A stretch of 64,000 bases of DNA from XYA12-FULL-58-9 sp001798605 (lineage in GTDB: Bacteria; Myxococcota; XYA12-FULL-58-9): NCBI GenBank assembly GCA_036736205.1, contig DAINMX010000004.1, positions 10,698-74,697 of the forward strand. The letters run 5' to 3'. A model generated the notes under the pieces. The model did no database searches and was not told the DNA's origin. It was given only the letters and a program-made list of their open reading frames with translations. Of the stretch, positions 55,387-63,932 are shown piece by piece (the first letter of the stretch is position 1; every line of letters begins with the position of its first letter). The position numbers and the translations under genes are program-made.

Positions 55387-57942
55387 GTGAAGGTCAACCG
55401 TACACGACTCGACAACGGTCTCACCATTTTGTCAGAGGAAATGCACGCAGCGCCAGTGGTGGCCCTGCAGGCTTGGGTTCACGTCGGCTCAGCCGACGAG
55501 GACGAATCCATCGCTGGCATCGCCCACGTACACGAGCACATGTTGTTCAAGGGAACCGAGCGGCGGGGCGTCGGTGAGATTGCCCGCACCGTGGAAGCGT
55601 CGGGGGGAGAGATCAATGCTTGGACCTCCTTCGACCAAACCGTTTACCACATTGTTCTTTCAACCGAGGAACTAAGCACCGGCCTCGATATTCTCGCCGA
55701 TGCACTCACAGCCTCGGCATTCGATGCAGAGGAGCTTGCTCGCGAGATCGAGGTCGTCATCGAGGAGATCAAGCGCTCCGACGACTCCCCAACTCGGCGC
55801 TTGTCAAACGCTCTGTTTGCTGCGGCCTACCAGGCGCATCCATACAGCCGGCCCGTTATCGGCTCGGTGCAGACCATCCGCGCGTTGACCCGAGAACGGA
55901 TACTCGCGTTCTTTCGAGACAACTATCGCCCCGAGAACGTGACCCTGGTGGCAGTGGGGGACTTTGATACGGCCACACTCGTCGATAAGGTGCAGAACTA
56001 TTTTGGTCACTGGAATTCTGGCTGCCCAACTTTGCCGCCGCGAGCGATGGAGTCGCCTTGCCGTGAGGCGCGCCTGCGAGTTTTGCGCGAGCCCGTCAAA
56101 GAGACGCGTTTCACCTGCGCATGGCACATCCCGGAGGTTGACCACGAAGACATTGCAGCCCTGGACGCTTTGGCCGTCATTCTTGGGCACGGTGAGTCTT
56201 CACGACTCTATCGTGAGGCACGTCATAGGCGCGAGCTCGTCAACGATGTCTACGCCTACGCTTATACCCCCCGAGACCCGGGCCTGTTCATGGTCGGGGC
56301 CGGCCTGCGATTTGAGCATCTCGAAGCAGCACTCTGTGCGGTTCTCCGAGAGACCTATCGTGTGCGCATTGACCGCGTGAGCGACGGGGAACTCGAGAAG
56401 GCGAAGGTCATCGTATTGTCGGAGGCGGCCTATCAGCGAGAGACCGTCCAAGGCCAGGCAAGGAAGCTCGGCTTCTTCGAGGTGGTCGCAGGCGATTTCG
56501 CCTTCGAGGAGCGTTACTACGAAAAGTTGCGCTCCCTGACCCCAGAAAACCTCAGAGTGGTTGCTGCACGATACCTCACCGACAAGCCCGTGTTGGTCGT
56601 ACAAACCCCGGATGACGAGCCGGCTGCCAACGAGGATCATCTGCGTGAGTTGGTGATCGAGGCGTGGACGCACAGCAGCGCAGCCAGTGTGCGTGCTCGC
56701 TCATGCGGTTCCCTCGATGTCACTCGGGTCGAGCTCGACAACGGTGCAATTATTTTGGCTCGCCGCGAGGAGACTCCCGTGGTCGCGATGCGAGCTTTGG
56801 CGCTCGGTGGATTGCGGTGGGAGACCAAATCGACGCAGGGGCTGAGCCGACTGTTTTCATCCTTGTGGGGGCAGACCACCGATAGCCTGACGATTGAGGC
56901 CATGGCGCAGCAGACGGCGCTGTTGGGAGGATTTGTCTCCGCATTTGCAGGGCGCAATTCGGTTGGACTGCGCGGTGAGTTCATCCGCGAGAAGTCCGAG
57001 CAAGGTCTGGAGCTCTTTGGCTACGCTCTGGTGAGCCGCGCGTTTCGCGAAGACGATCTCGAGCGAGAGCGGGCTGTCATTCTTGAGCGCATCCGCAACC
57101 GTGAAGACAGTCCCGCGGTGATTGCGTTCGATGTGTTCGCAAGTGAGTTGTTCCCAAACCATCCCTACGGCTTGCGCTCCATCGGCACCGAGGAGTCGGT
57201 GCAGAGTTTCGACCTTCCCAGGGTACTCGCCTACGGTGCCGAGCAAGTTACTTCCGACAGAATGGTTGTGTGCGTTGTCGGGGACGTCGATGTCGATCGG
57301 GTTATCGATGGTTTCGCTCCCCTTCTCGGAGAGGCTCCGACTTCGACAATGCCGGCCGCTCCTGTGCGGGATCCGCCCCCAACCACGCCGCGGCGGACTC
57401 GTTACACCCTCGACAAAAACCAGGCACACGTCATCATTGGTGCGATGGGGACCACGGTTGAGGATCCCGACCGGCATGCTCTCGAGGTGTTGACGACAGT
57501 TCTCTCCGGCCAAAGTGGCAGGCTGTTTCTGGACCTGCGTGACAATCAGAGCCTGGCCTATGCCATCTCAGCATCCAGTCTCGAGGGGCTCGATCCAGGA
57601 CACATCATGGTTCATGTCGGTACCAGCCCTGACAAGGTCGATAAGGCTTTGGCTGGGGTGTACGGCCATCTCGAGAGGTTGCGCCAAGACCCCGTCCCCG
57701 AAGATGAGCTCGATCGGGCCAGGACCTATCTCATAGGCACCCACGCAATTGACTTGCAGCGTGGCGGCGCGCGCGCCATGTTGATGTGCTTGGGAGAAGC
57801 GTTTGGGCTCGGCTATGACCAATATGCCCGCTATGGTGAGCAAATTCGAGGTGTTACGAGTGCCGACGTTCAACGGGTCGCACAGATCTACCTTGGGGCC
57901 GAACGGTTGGTCGAAGCCATCGTTGGGCCCAAGACCAGCTGA
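55387..57942 (+). CDS. Fused two-domain M16 zinc peptidase
   Basis: The 851-residue protein joins two M16 units. The first has TRLDNGLTILSEE and the inverted zinc motif HVHEH (residues 47-51), with Glu126 of VVIEEIKR as the third ligand; this is the active unit. The second begins near residue 444 (TRVELDNGAIILARREE); at the matching place it has GLSRLFSSLWGQ and no HxxEH, so it is the inactive, structural half. Such pairs are usually two genes (PqqL/YmxG-like) or the larger pitrilysin; this compact fusion has no signal peptide, so it should be cytoplasmic. GTG 55387 gives the family start (MKVNRTRLDNGLTIL); the ribosome site is poor. Confidence 0.9.
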   Translation: MKVNRTRLDNGLTILSEEMHAAPVVALQAWVHVGSADEDESIAGIAHVHEHMLFKGTERRGVGEIARTVEASGGEINAWTSFDQTVYHIVLSTEELSTGLDILADALTASAFDAEELAREIEVVIEEIKRSDDSPTRRLSNALFAAAYQAHPYSRPVIGSVQTIRALTRERILAFFRDNYRPENVTLVAVGDFDTATLVDKVQNYFGHWNSGCPTLPPRAMESPCREARLRVLREPVKETRFTCAWHIPEVDHEDIAALDALAVILGHGESSRLYREARHRRELVNDVYAYAYTPRDPGLFMVGAGLRFEHLEAALCAVLRETYRVRIDRVSDGELEKAKVIVLSEAAYQRETVQGQARKLGFFEVVAGDFAFEERYYEKLRSLTPENLRVVAARYLTDKPVLVVQTPDDEPAANEDHLRELVIEAWTHSSAASVRARSCGSLDVTRVELDNGAIILARREETPVVAMRALALGGLRWETKSTQGLSRLFSSLWGQTTDSLTIEAMAQQTALLGGFVSAFAGRNSVGLRGEFIREKSEQGLELFGYALVSRAFREDDLERERAVILERIRNREDSPAVIAFDVFASELFPNHPYGLRSIGTEESVQSFDLPRVLAYGAEQVTSDRMVVCVVGDVDVDRVIDGFAPLLGEAPTSTMPAAPVRDPPPTTPRRTRYTLDKNQAHVIIGAMGTTVEDPDRHALEVLTTVLSGQSGRLFLDLRDNQSLAYAISASSLEGLDPGHIMVHVGTSPDKVDKALAGVYGHLERLRQDPVPEDELDRARTYLIGTHAIDLQRGGARAMLMCLGEAFGLGYDQYARYGEQIRGVTSADVQRVAQIYLGAERLVEAIVGPKTS

Positions 57943-58005
57943 ACGGCAAGGGTGCCTTGGGTAAGTTGAGTGGGTTATTGAACGCATCCGGCCTTGCGTA
58001 ATCGC

Positions 58006-58034
58006 TTGACAATTTACTCTTCCTTGCATACAAG
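58006..58034 (+). promoter_or_regulatory. Candidate sigma70 promoter of the rplM-rpsI operon
   Basis: TTGACA (58006-58011), a 17-base spacer and TACAAG (58029-58034) form a good housekeeping-type promoter. Transcription would begin near 58041, giving a leader of about 55 nt before rplM. No ribosomal-protein-binding structure stands out in that leader. Confidence 0.65.
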
Positions 58035-58095
58035 GCGCGCCTCCTGTCGCACTCGCGTCGGTTGGCGTTTTGTGTGACTTGTTTGAGGACATGTG

Positions 58096-58524
58096 ATGAT
58101 TACGAAGAGCGCAAAAGCTGAAGAAGTCATTCGCCGTTGGTTCGTGTTGGACGGCAAAGAGCAAGTACTTGGGCGTGTGTCCACACGAATTGCGAGCGTC
58201 CTGCGCGGTAAGCACAAACCGGAGTTCACGCCTCACGTGGATACGGGGGACTTTGTCATCGTTATCAACGCGGACAAAATCAAGCTGACGGGTCGCAAAG
58301 AAACCGACAAGATGTATCACTACCACACCGGTTGGATCGGGCATATCGTGTCGCGTTCGGCGCAGAAGCTGCGTGAAGAAAAGCCCGAGCTGATAATCGA
58401 GCGCGCAGTGCGTGGCATGTTGCCGAAGGGTCCCCTCGGCCATCAGATGCTGTCGAAGCTCAAAATATACGCGGGTAGCGAGCATCCCCATGCGGCTCAA
58501 AAACCCGAGGTGCTGTCGCTGTAA
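58096..58524 (+). CDS. rplM: 50S ribosomal protein L13
   Basis: L13 is an early-binding protein of the 50S subunit. The 142-residue product has the normal length and motifs: RRWFVLDGKEQVLGRVSTRIASVLRGKHK, YHYHTGWIGHI, RAVRGMLPKGPLG and LKIYAGSEHPH. ATG 58096 is chosen because GAGG is 7 bases upstream; an in-frame GTG at 58093 lacks proper spacing. It starts the classic rplM-rpsI pair behind a good promoter. Confidence 0.99.
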   Translation: MITKSAKAEEVIRRWFVLDGKEQVLGRVSTRIASVLRGKHKPEFTPHVDTGDFVIVINADKIKLTGRKETDKMYHYHTGWIGHIVSRSAQKLREEKPELIIERAVRGMLPKGPLGHQMLSKLKIYAGSEHPHAAQKPEVLSL

Positions 58525-58542
58525 AGCAAGCGGAGTTCAAAG

Positions 58543-58938
58543 ATGACGGATGCTCAAGGCTGGTATGGAACAGGTCGCCGCAAAGAGGCGACAGCTCGTG
58601 TTCATATGCGTGAAGGCGAAGGTAAGATCCTGGTCAACAAGCGGCCCATGGAAGAGTACTTCCCTCGTGATGCTTGGCGCCATCTCGTGCGTCAGCCCCT
58701 CGAGTTGGTGGAGCAATTGGGCAAGTTCGACGTCAGCGTCAACGTCGCCGGTGGCGGGTTGTCCGGTCAAGCCGGCGCGATTCGCCACGGTCTGACTCGT
58801 GCGTTGATGGTGATGAATCCCGAATTCCGGACTCCCCTCAAAAAGGCTGGGTTCGTGACTCGCGACCCTCGCGTTGTCGAACGCAAGAAATATGGTCAAC
58901 CTGGTGCCCGCAAACGGTTCCAGTTCTCCAAGCGGTAA
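58543..58938 (+). CDS. rpsI: 30S ribosomal protein S9
   Basis: S9 sits in the 30S head, and its C-terminal tail reaches the P-site tRNA. The 131-residue protein shows YGTGRRKEATARV, NVAGGGLSGQAGAIRHGLTRAL, GFVTRDPRVVERKKYGQPGARKRFQFSKR. That ending is the conserved basic tail finishing in SKR. GGAG lies about 9 bases before the ATG. It follows rplM by 18 bases as the second gene of the pair. Confidence 0.99.
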   Translation: MTDAQGWYGTGRRKEATARVHMREGEGKILVNKRPMEEYFPRDAWRHLVRQPLELVEQLGKFDVSVNVAGGGLSGQAGAIRHGLTRALMVMNPEFRTPLKKAGFVTRDPRVVERKKYGQPGARKRFQFSKR

Positions 58939-58961
58939 AAATCTTCTCGAGCAGTTTTCCT

Positions 58962-59774
58962 GTGTCTCGATTGGCGCGATCATTTTCTTGGCTCGTGCTC
59001 ATGAGCTTTGCTTCTGGGTGTGCAGCAGAGCTCGCGGTGATTTCTTTGCGGCCCGCGCCGGTTCACTTTGGCATGACCCGAGAGTTGGTGATCGTTGGCG
59101 GCAACGGTGAGCGGCGTCTACGCGAGGCGGTGTGCGCAGAACTCATCGACCAAGCGCGCCAAGGCGGTTACTTCCACGTCGTCGACTCGAGCACCCGCGG
59201 TTTGCGGGTCACGCTGAGAGATCGACAGATTGAGACCGATGGCTTTGATTTGCCATTGGCCATTGGAGAGGTCGGGTTGTGGATCGACGTTCACCAAGCA
59301 GGCGACGACAAGCGAAGTGAGGTGACTCTCGAGATCACAGTATTTGATGCGACGGCTCGGATCCTGGTGGCCGCGCATCGGGTGGTGGCTGGCAGTGGGG
59401 CACAATCGCTGAGCGATGTCTCCGCGGTTGATCGGGCAGTTCGATCGGCGACCCAGAAACTGTTGCAGCAAATCACACCGGTGGAGGTCACCCGAAAGGT
59501 TGAGCTTGACCTCCGTGATCGCGCACAGCTGCCAATTCTTGAGGTTGCGCTCGATGGCAACATTGCTCGCGCTCGTGAAGAGATGAAGAGCTATTTGGAG
59601 CAGGCACCAGAGAACGCCACTGCCATTTACAACCTTGCGGTTCTCACCGAGGCGATGGGGCAAGTAGAATCGGCGTTGTCTCTTTACGACAAAGCCCTGC
59701 AACTCTCTGACAACCCGTTGTACGAGCAAACGCGCACCGCGGCAGCGACTGCGGCTGAGCTGCTCCCGCAATAA
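58962..59774 (+). CDS. TPR-containing lipoprotein
   Basis: The 270-residue protein begins with a lipoprotein-type signal (MSRLARSFSWLVLMSFASGC from GTG 58962, Cys20). A domain AVISLRPAPVHFGMTRELVIVGGNGERR with VCAELIDQARQGGYFHVVDSS follows; its opening recalls a family of Bacteroidota/deltaproteobacterial lipoproteins with TPR ends, which I cannot name with certainty. It ends in two TPR-like helical pairs (ATAIYNLAVLTEAMGQVESALSLYDKALQLSDNPLY). The ribosome site is weak. It lies 23 bases after rpsI on the same strand, which may be chance or read-through. It converges on sctV with 11 bases between. Confidence 0.7.
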   Translation: MSRLARSFSWLVLMSFASGCAAELAVISLRPAPVHFGMTRELVIVGGNGERRLREAVCAELIDQARQGGYFHVVDSSTRGLRVTLRDRQIETDGFDLPLAIGEVGLWIDVHQAGDDKRSEVTLEITVFDATARILVAAHRVVAGSGAQSLSDVSAVDRAVRSATQKLLQQITPVEVTRKVELDLRDRAQLPILEVALDGNIARAREEMKSYLEQAPENATAIYNLAVLTEAMGQVESALSLYDKALQLSDNPLYEQTRTAAATAAELLPQ

Positions 59775-59785
59775 TCTCTGGATGA

Positions 59786-61936
59786 TTACTCGAGGCTGAT
59801 GCGAGCGATCGGCTGGATATTCATGTCCGGCGACAACTCTTGGTAGGAGAGCACCGCAAGGTGTGGGAACTCGAGCTCGACGAGCTTGCGGTAGTAGCGC
59901 CGAATTTCCATTGTGGTCAGAATGACGGGGTTCTGGGCGGTGGGGGGCAGATTGCCGACTTCGTTGCGGACAGCTGTGAGGATTTCCTGGGTAATCTCCG
60001 GCTCAAGAGCAAGATAGGAACCGCTCTGGGTGTGCTGAATCGAGCTGCGCACGGTTTCTTCGATTTGTGGATCGAGGAGGTACACGACGAGGGTGTTACC
60101 GCCGCGAGTGTATTTGTGGGAGATATATCGCTTGAGGGCGTTGCGCACATACTCAGTGAGCATGACCGTGTCGTTTTCGACCTGGCCCCACTCAGCGAGT
60201 GCTTGCAGAATGCTGCGAAGATCGCGAATGGAGATTTCTTCTTCAACGAGTCGTCGCAGAATGTCGGTGAGCTGGAATGGCGACACCGCTTTGGGGACGA
60301 CTTCCTTCACCAGTGCGGGGAACGCTTGCTCGAGCTGTTCAAGCATGTTCTGCACTTCCTGGATGCCGACGAACTCTGCAGCGTTCTTGCGCAAGACACT
60401 CGAGAGGTGGAGTACCATGTAGCCGGACGCGTCCCAGGTGGTGAGCCCCGCCTGCTCGGCGATCTCGGCGTATTCGCCGGGAATCCAGGCGCACTCTGAG
60501 CCGTTGGCTGGGTTGACTGCCTCCTCGCCCGCAATGTTGAGCAGGGTGAGGCGGTCGACCGTGTCGTTGACGAGCACACGATCCAGGGCGACGTTACCTG
60601 ACACCAACGGGATTTCGTTGATCATGATGATGTAGGTGCCATCAGGTAGATCGGTCTCGTTACCGCGGACCCGAATGCCAGGGAATTTTACGCCGAGCTC
60701 GTAGAAGAGACCGTCACGCATCATCGGCACCATCTCGCCGAGGAATTTGTTGCCGCCGCCAGTGTCTTCCACGAGCGGAATGAGATTGGCCGCGACCTCG
60801 AGGGCGATTGGCGTGACCACGGGCAGCATTTGCTGCGCCTGTCCCTCCTGCCTGCGGGCGGCTTCGATCTGCTTCTGTTTGGTCTCTTGACCAACGGCTT
60901 GCACTTCGTTCGCAGGCTCGCGGCCGTCTACCGATCCACCTCCCGCCTTGGCGCGCATGAGACCGTAGGCCATGGTGCCAACCACCGCTGCCATGATGAA
61001 GAATGGAATGGTTGGCAGGCCGGGCACCATACCGATGCCACACAATAAGCCGGCGGTGATGGCAAACGCTTTGGGTTGTGCTAACACCTGGCCCGCGATG
61101 TCCTTGCCGAGGTGCATGGTTTCGTCGTCGCTGGACACGCGGGTGACGATGAGACCGGCGGTCATTGATGAAAACAAGGCAGGGATCTGCGAGAGCAGTC
61201 CGTCACCGATGGTGAGGATGCCGTAGCGCTCCACAGCCTCCATAGCGGTCATACCCAGCATGAACTTGCCGATAATGATTCCAGCGACGATGTTGATTCC
61301 GGTGATGATCAAGCCCGCGATGGAGTCGCCTTTGACAAATTTCATGGCGCCGTCCATCGATCCGAACATCTGTGATTCGCGATTGAGGTCGGAGCGACGA
61401 CGGCGAGCCTCGTCGAGATCGAACGCGCCGGCGCGCAAGTCCGCGTCGATGGACATTTGCTTGCCGGGCATGGCGTCAAGGGTGAAGCGCGCAGCCACTT
61501 CAGCGACGCGCTCGGAGCCTTTGGCGATGACCAAAAACTGGATGATGGTCAGGATCAGGAAGATGACCATGCCGACGACGAAGTTGCCACGAACGACGAA
61601 CGATCCAAATGCATCAACGACCGTGCCTGCGTCAGCCTGCAAGAGAATGAGGCGGGTAGTGGATACGTTGAGCGCCAATCTAAACAGCGTGGTGATGAGA
61701 ATAATTGAGGGATAGGCCGACAACTTCAGCGCGGTCGAGATGTATATGGCGATCATCATCATCGACACCTGGATGGTGATGTTGAGCACCAGAAGGATGT
61801 CCATGATTGGGGTCGGCAAGGGGATGATCATCATCCCGACCACGCCAACGATCAGGCCCGCCAACAGAATGTCGGAGTAGCGTGAAGACACCGCGCCAAA
61901 ATCGCCGCGGGTTAGGATATCCAAGTAACGTCGCAT
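59786..61936 (-). CDS. sctV: Type III secretion export gate protein SctV (FlhA/LcrD family)
   Basis: SctV forms the nonameric export gate of type III secretion. The 716-residue protein has the seven-to-eight-span N-terminal membrane domain with LALNVSTTRLIL and the FHIPEP motif VVGMVIFLILTIIQFLVI, KGSERVAEVAARFTLDAMPGKQMSIDADLRAG. A linker and the cytoplasmic ring domain follow (MVLHLSSVLRKNAAEFVGIQEVQNML, VVPKAVSPFQLTDILRRLVEE). VSTTR, IVQF-type spacing and the SYQELSPDMNIQPIARI ending match SctV more than flagellar FlhA. TGGGA before ATG 61936 is the only ribosome site. No other secretion gene lies in the visible 64 kb, so it appears isolated. Confidence 0.93.
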   Translation of the reverse strand: MRRYLDILTRGDFGAVSSRYSDILLAGLIVGVVGMMIIPLPTPIMDILLVLNITIQVSMMMIAIYISTALKLSAYPSIILITTLFRLALNVSTTRLILLQADAGTVVDAFGSFVVRGNFVVGMVIFLILTIIQFLVIAKGSERVAEVAARFTLDAMPGKQMSIDADLRAGAFDLDEARRRRSDLNRESQMFGSMDGAMKFVKGDSIAGLIITGINIVAGIIIGKFMLGMTAMEAVERYGILTIGDGLLSQIPALFSSMTAGLIVTRVSSDDETMHLGKDIAGQVLAQPKAFAITAGLLCGIGMVPGLPTIPFFIMAAVVGTMAYGLMRAKAGGGSVDGREPANEVQAVGQETKQKQIEAARRQEGQAQQMLPVVTPIALEVAANLIPLVEDTGGGNKFLGEMVPMMRDGLFYELGVKFPGIRVRGNETDLPDGTYIIMINEIPLVSGNVALDRVLVNDTVDRLTLLNIAGEEAVNPANGSECAWIPGEYAEIAEQAGLTTWDASGYMVLHLSSVLRKNAAEFVGIQEVQNMLEQLEQAFPALVKEVVPKAVSPFQLTDILRRLVEEEISIRDLRSILQALAEWGQVENDTVMLTEYVRNALKRYISHKYTRGGNTLVVYLLDPQIEETVRSSIQHTQSGSYLALEPEITQEILTAVRNEVGNLPPTAQNPVILTTMEIRRYYRKLVELEFPHLAVLSYQELSPDMNIQPIARISLE

Positions 61937-62074
61937 ACAATCCCACAAGAAATGGCAGGCTGCCTAAAAGGCCGAGTCATCCCTGCATATTGGCAGGAAT
62001 TGTCGCTGGGTCGGTCGGGCCAGTCAAGTCACGTGTTGCTGTCTGTCAACAATTGTCTTGGGGTACAATGACCC

Positions 62075-62407
62075 ATGACTGGTCCATCTCCAATATGGGT
62101 GCGACAGGCTGCGACATTTTTCCTTCGCTTTCGCGGATTGCTCGGGCATCCCCCACCAGCTTTGGGGGAGGGGCTGTGGCTCTCGCCATGTCACCAGGTT
62201 CACACCTTTTTTATGGCCTATGCTATCGATGTGTTGCATCTGGATCACGAATGCAAGGTACTCGCGATGGCAACTCTCAAGCCTTGGCGGCTTGGCCGTT
62301 CTGTGTGCGGAGCTGCGAGTGTTCTGGAGTTGCGGGCAGGGGAGGCGAGGCGACTCGGTATTTCGATCGGGGATCGATTGCAACTGGAGTCGCTCAAGTC
62401 AATGTGA
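62075..62407 (+). CDS. DUF192 family protein
   Basis: The 110-residue protein shows the DUF192 pattern: FRGLLGHPPPALGEGLWLSPCHQVHTFFMAYAIDVLHLD and VLELRAGEARRLGISIGDRLQLE. This small beta-barrel family occurs in many bacteria and archaea, usually exported; function unknown. Unlike many members, this one has no signal peptide. A good -10 TACAAT (62064-62069) ends 5 bases before the ATG, so the message may be leaderless or nearly so; no Shine-Dalgarno sequence is seen. It diverges from sctV (138 bases). Family call is confident. Confidence 0.85.
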   Translation: MTGPSPIWVRQAATFFLRFRGLLGHPPPALGEGLWLSPCHQVHTFFMAYAIDVLHLDHECKVLAMATLKPWRLGRSVCGAASVLELRAGEARRLGISIGDRLQLESLKSM

Positions 62408-62495
62408 GTCGGGAGACGTTCCGTGGTGGTCGATCCAGATCCTCCTCCAAAATAGGGGCGGGGCAGTTTCCGCCCACCACGGGCACGAGCACACA

Positions 62496-62864
62496 TCATC
62501 CGATCGGAAGCCTGCGCACCCGTGCGCCCCGCTCGCCCACGGATATGACCGCGCCGTCCGCGAGATCCTTCTCCACAGTCTGAAGCAGGGTCACGAGCAG
62601 ATTGACCAGCTGTGCTCTCGTCACGCGAGGAATCCGAACGTGGATGAGCGAGGGCGAGGATCGTCGAGAGAGCGCGAGCAATCGAGCGAAGTCGCTGTCG
62701 AGGGTCACGATCGTAGCATAGTGGGCGGCGGCATACTCCAGGATCTTGTCGTCGGTAGCTCTGGCCAGACCAACCTCGCCGGTGTGCTCGACGCTCCATC
62801 CCCGATCTCGCAGATCAGCGGCAGCTCGTCTGGGTAGCCCTTGGTCGAGGATGAGTCGTGTCAT
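62496..62864 (-). CDS. DUF5615 PIN-like toxin
   Basis: The 122-residue protein has the PIN-fold active-site acids of DUF5615: ILDQGLPRRAAADLRDRGWSV (Asp7), TDDKILEYAAAH and VTLDSDFARLLAL. These Mut7-C/PIN-like ribonucleases act as toxins and are paired with DUF433 antitoxins. Here the DUF433 gene is directly upstream, overlapping by 4 bases (ATGA), so antitoxin is made first. The C-terminal half (LLVTLLQTVEKDLADGAVISVGE) is typical. It ends near the DUF192 gene (convergent). Confidence 0.9.
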   Translation of the reverse strand: MTRLILDQGLPRRAAADLRDRGWSVEHTGEVGLARATDDKILEYAAAHYATIVTLDSDFARLLALSRRSSPSLIHVRIPRVTRAQLVNLLVTLLQTVEKDLADGAVISVGERGARVRRLPIG

Positions 62865-63106
62865 GCGGCCGAGCTGTCGAGCGGCACGATCTTATCATCA
62901 CCGAGCGTGGCAGCAGCAAACGCCAGCGCCTGCTGGATGTCCTCTGGCTCGATCTCAGGAAAATCAGCGCGTAGGTCATCCCAGCTCGGGTTTTCGGCCA
63001 GGATCTCCAGGACCCGCTGCACGCTCAACCGCATGCCCCGGACGCACGGCTTACCACACAGGATGTCGGGCTGGGTCGTGATGCGATCGAATCCCTGGAA
63101 GGTCAT
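62861..63106 (-). CDS. DUF433 antitoxin
   Basis: The 81-residue protein is a DUF433 helix-turn-helix antitoxin: FDRITTQPDILCGKPCVRGMRLSVQRVLEILAENPSWDDLRADFP with IEPEDIQQALAFAAA. It should bind and neutralise the DUF5615 toxin and repress their shared promoter. ATG 63106 fits the family start (MTFQGFDRI); no strong ribosome site is visible. Its stop overlaps the toxin ATG. It diverges from the B3/4 gene (160 bases). Confidence 0.9.
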   Translation of the reverse strand: MTFQGFDRITTQPDILCGKPCVRGMRLSVQRVLEILAENPSWDDLRADFPEIEPEDIQQALAFAAATLGDDKIVPLDSSAA

Positions 63107-63266
63107 ACAAATAGGATACAGCGGCACGAGTCGGTTTGGAAGGTACCTGTTCCCAGAACGTCCAACAATTTGTGACGCGATCCGGTGCGTTTGGAAAAGG
63201 CCAGCCACTTCATCTAATCTGCCATGGCTATGTTTTACGTCTTCAGCCAAACGCCCAGAGTCTGCC

Positions 63267-63932
63267 ATGACGCGAGACGAATTCCAGATTGACGTTGCCT
63301 ATCATCCCATACTTCGACCGGCTGCTTTCACCACCGTTTTGCCTGCGTCGTTGGGAGAGTTGAGGGTCCCATCCTGGTTGACCGACCTATTGACCCTCAA
63401 TGGGGATGTGCCATTCGAGCGCAGCGAAGACATACGGACAGCGGTTAGAAACATGTTGCGCTATTGGGGCCACAAGCCGGCCGGTCGCGGCAAACCGGCC
63501 AGTGAATACCTGGTCCGGGCGGTGGGACGCACAGAGCTACGCTCCATCAATTTGGCGGTAGACCTGTGCAATGTAGTCTCCCTCCACAGTGGCATGCCGA
63601 TCGCCCTGATCGATTTGAACAGAGCAGAGCCGCCCTTTCATGTCGCTCCAGGCCGACCTGGTGAGAGCTATGAGTTCAACCTATCGGGACAGGTGATGTC
63701 CTTGAACGGGCTCATTTGCCTGCATGACGCACGAGGTCCGTGTGCCAATCCGGTGAAGGACGCACAACGGACCAAGACGCATGACGGTACGACGCAGACA
63801 TTGACAGTGATTTGGGGCGTCGTCGGTTATGAGCAGCAACGCGACGCTGCCGTGACATGGTACCAAACCACGCTTCGCGAGCTGAATGCCGAAGTCGTCG
63901 TCGTGCCTGTGAAGATGGAATCCGAGCCGTAG
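63267..63932 (+). CDS. B3/4-domain protein (PheRS beta-like, COG3382)
   Basis: The 221-residue protein contains the B3/B4 domain that in phenylalanyl-tRNA synthetase beta edits mis-charged tRNA. Visible features are SEYLVRAVGRTELRSINLAVDLCNVVSLHSGMPI, ALIDLNRAEPPFHVAPGRPGESYEF and a CLHDARGPCANPVKD segment with the family's metal/substrate-binding residues. Free-standing versions are thought to deacylate tRNA or bind nucleic acid; no proof exists for this one. A weak CAGAG lies before ATG 63267. The last 68 bases of the window hold no feature I can support. Confidence 0.8.
   Translation: MTRDEFQIDVAYHPILRPAAFTTVLPASLGELRVPSWLTDLLTLNGDVPFERSEDIRTAVRNMLRYWGHKPAGRGKPASEYLVRAVGRTELRSINLAVDLCNVVSLHSGMPIALIDLNRAEPPFHVAPGRPGESYEFNLSGQVMSLNGLICLHDARGPCANPVKDAQRTKTHDGTTQTLTVIWGVVGYEQQRDAAVTWYQTTLRELNAEVVVVPVKMESEP

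Noticed and set aside
59786..61936. Flagellar FlhA
   Set aside because: The VSTTR, KGSERVAEV and SYQEL...IQPI patterns are SctV-like, and there are no flagellar genes nearby. A phylogeny would be decisive.
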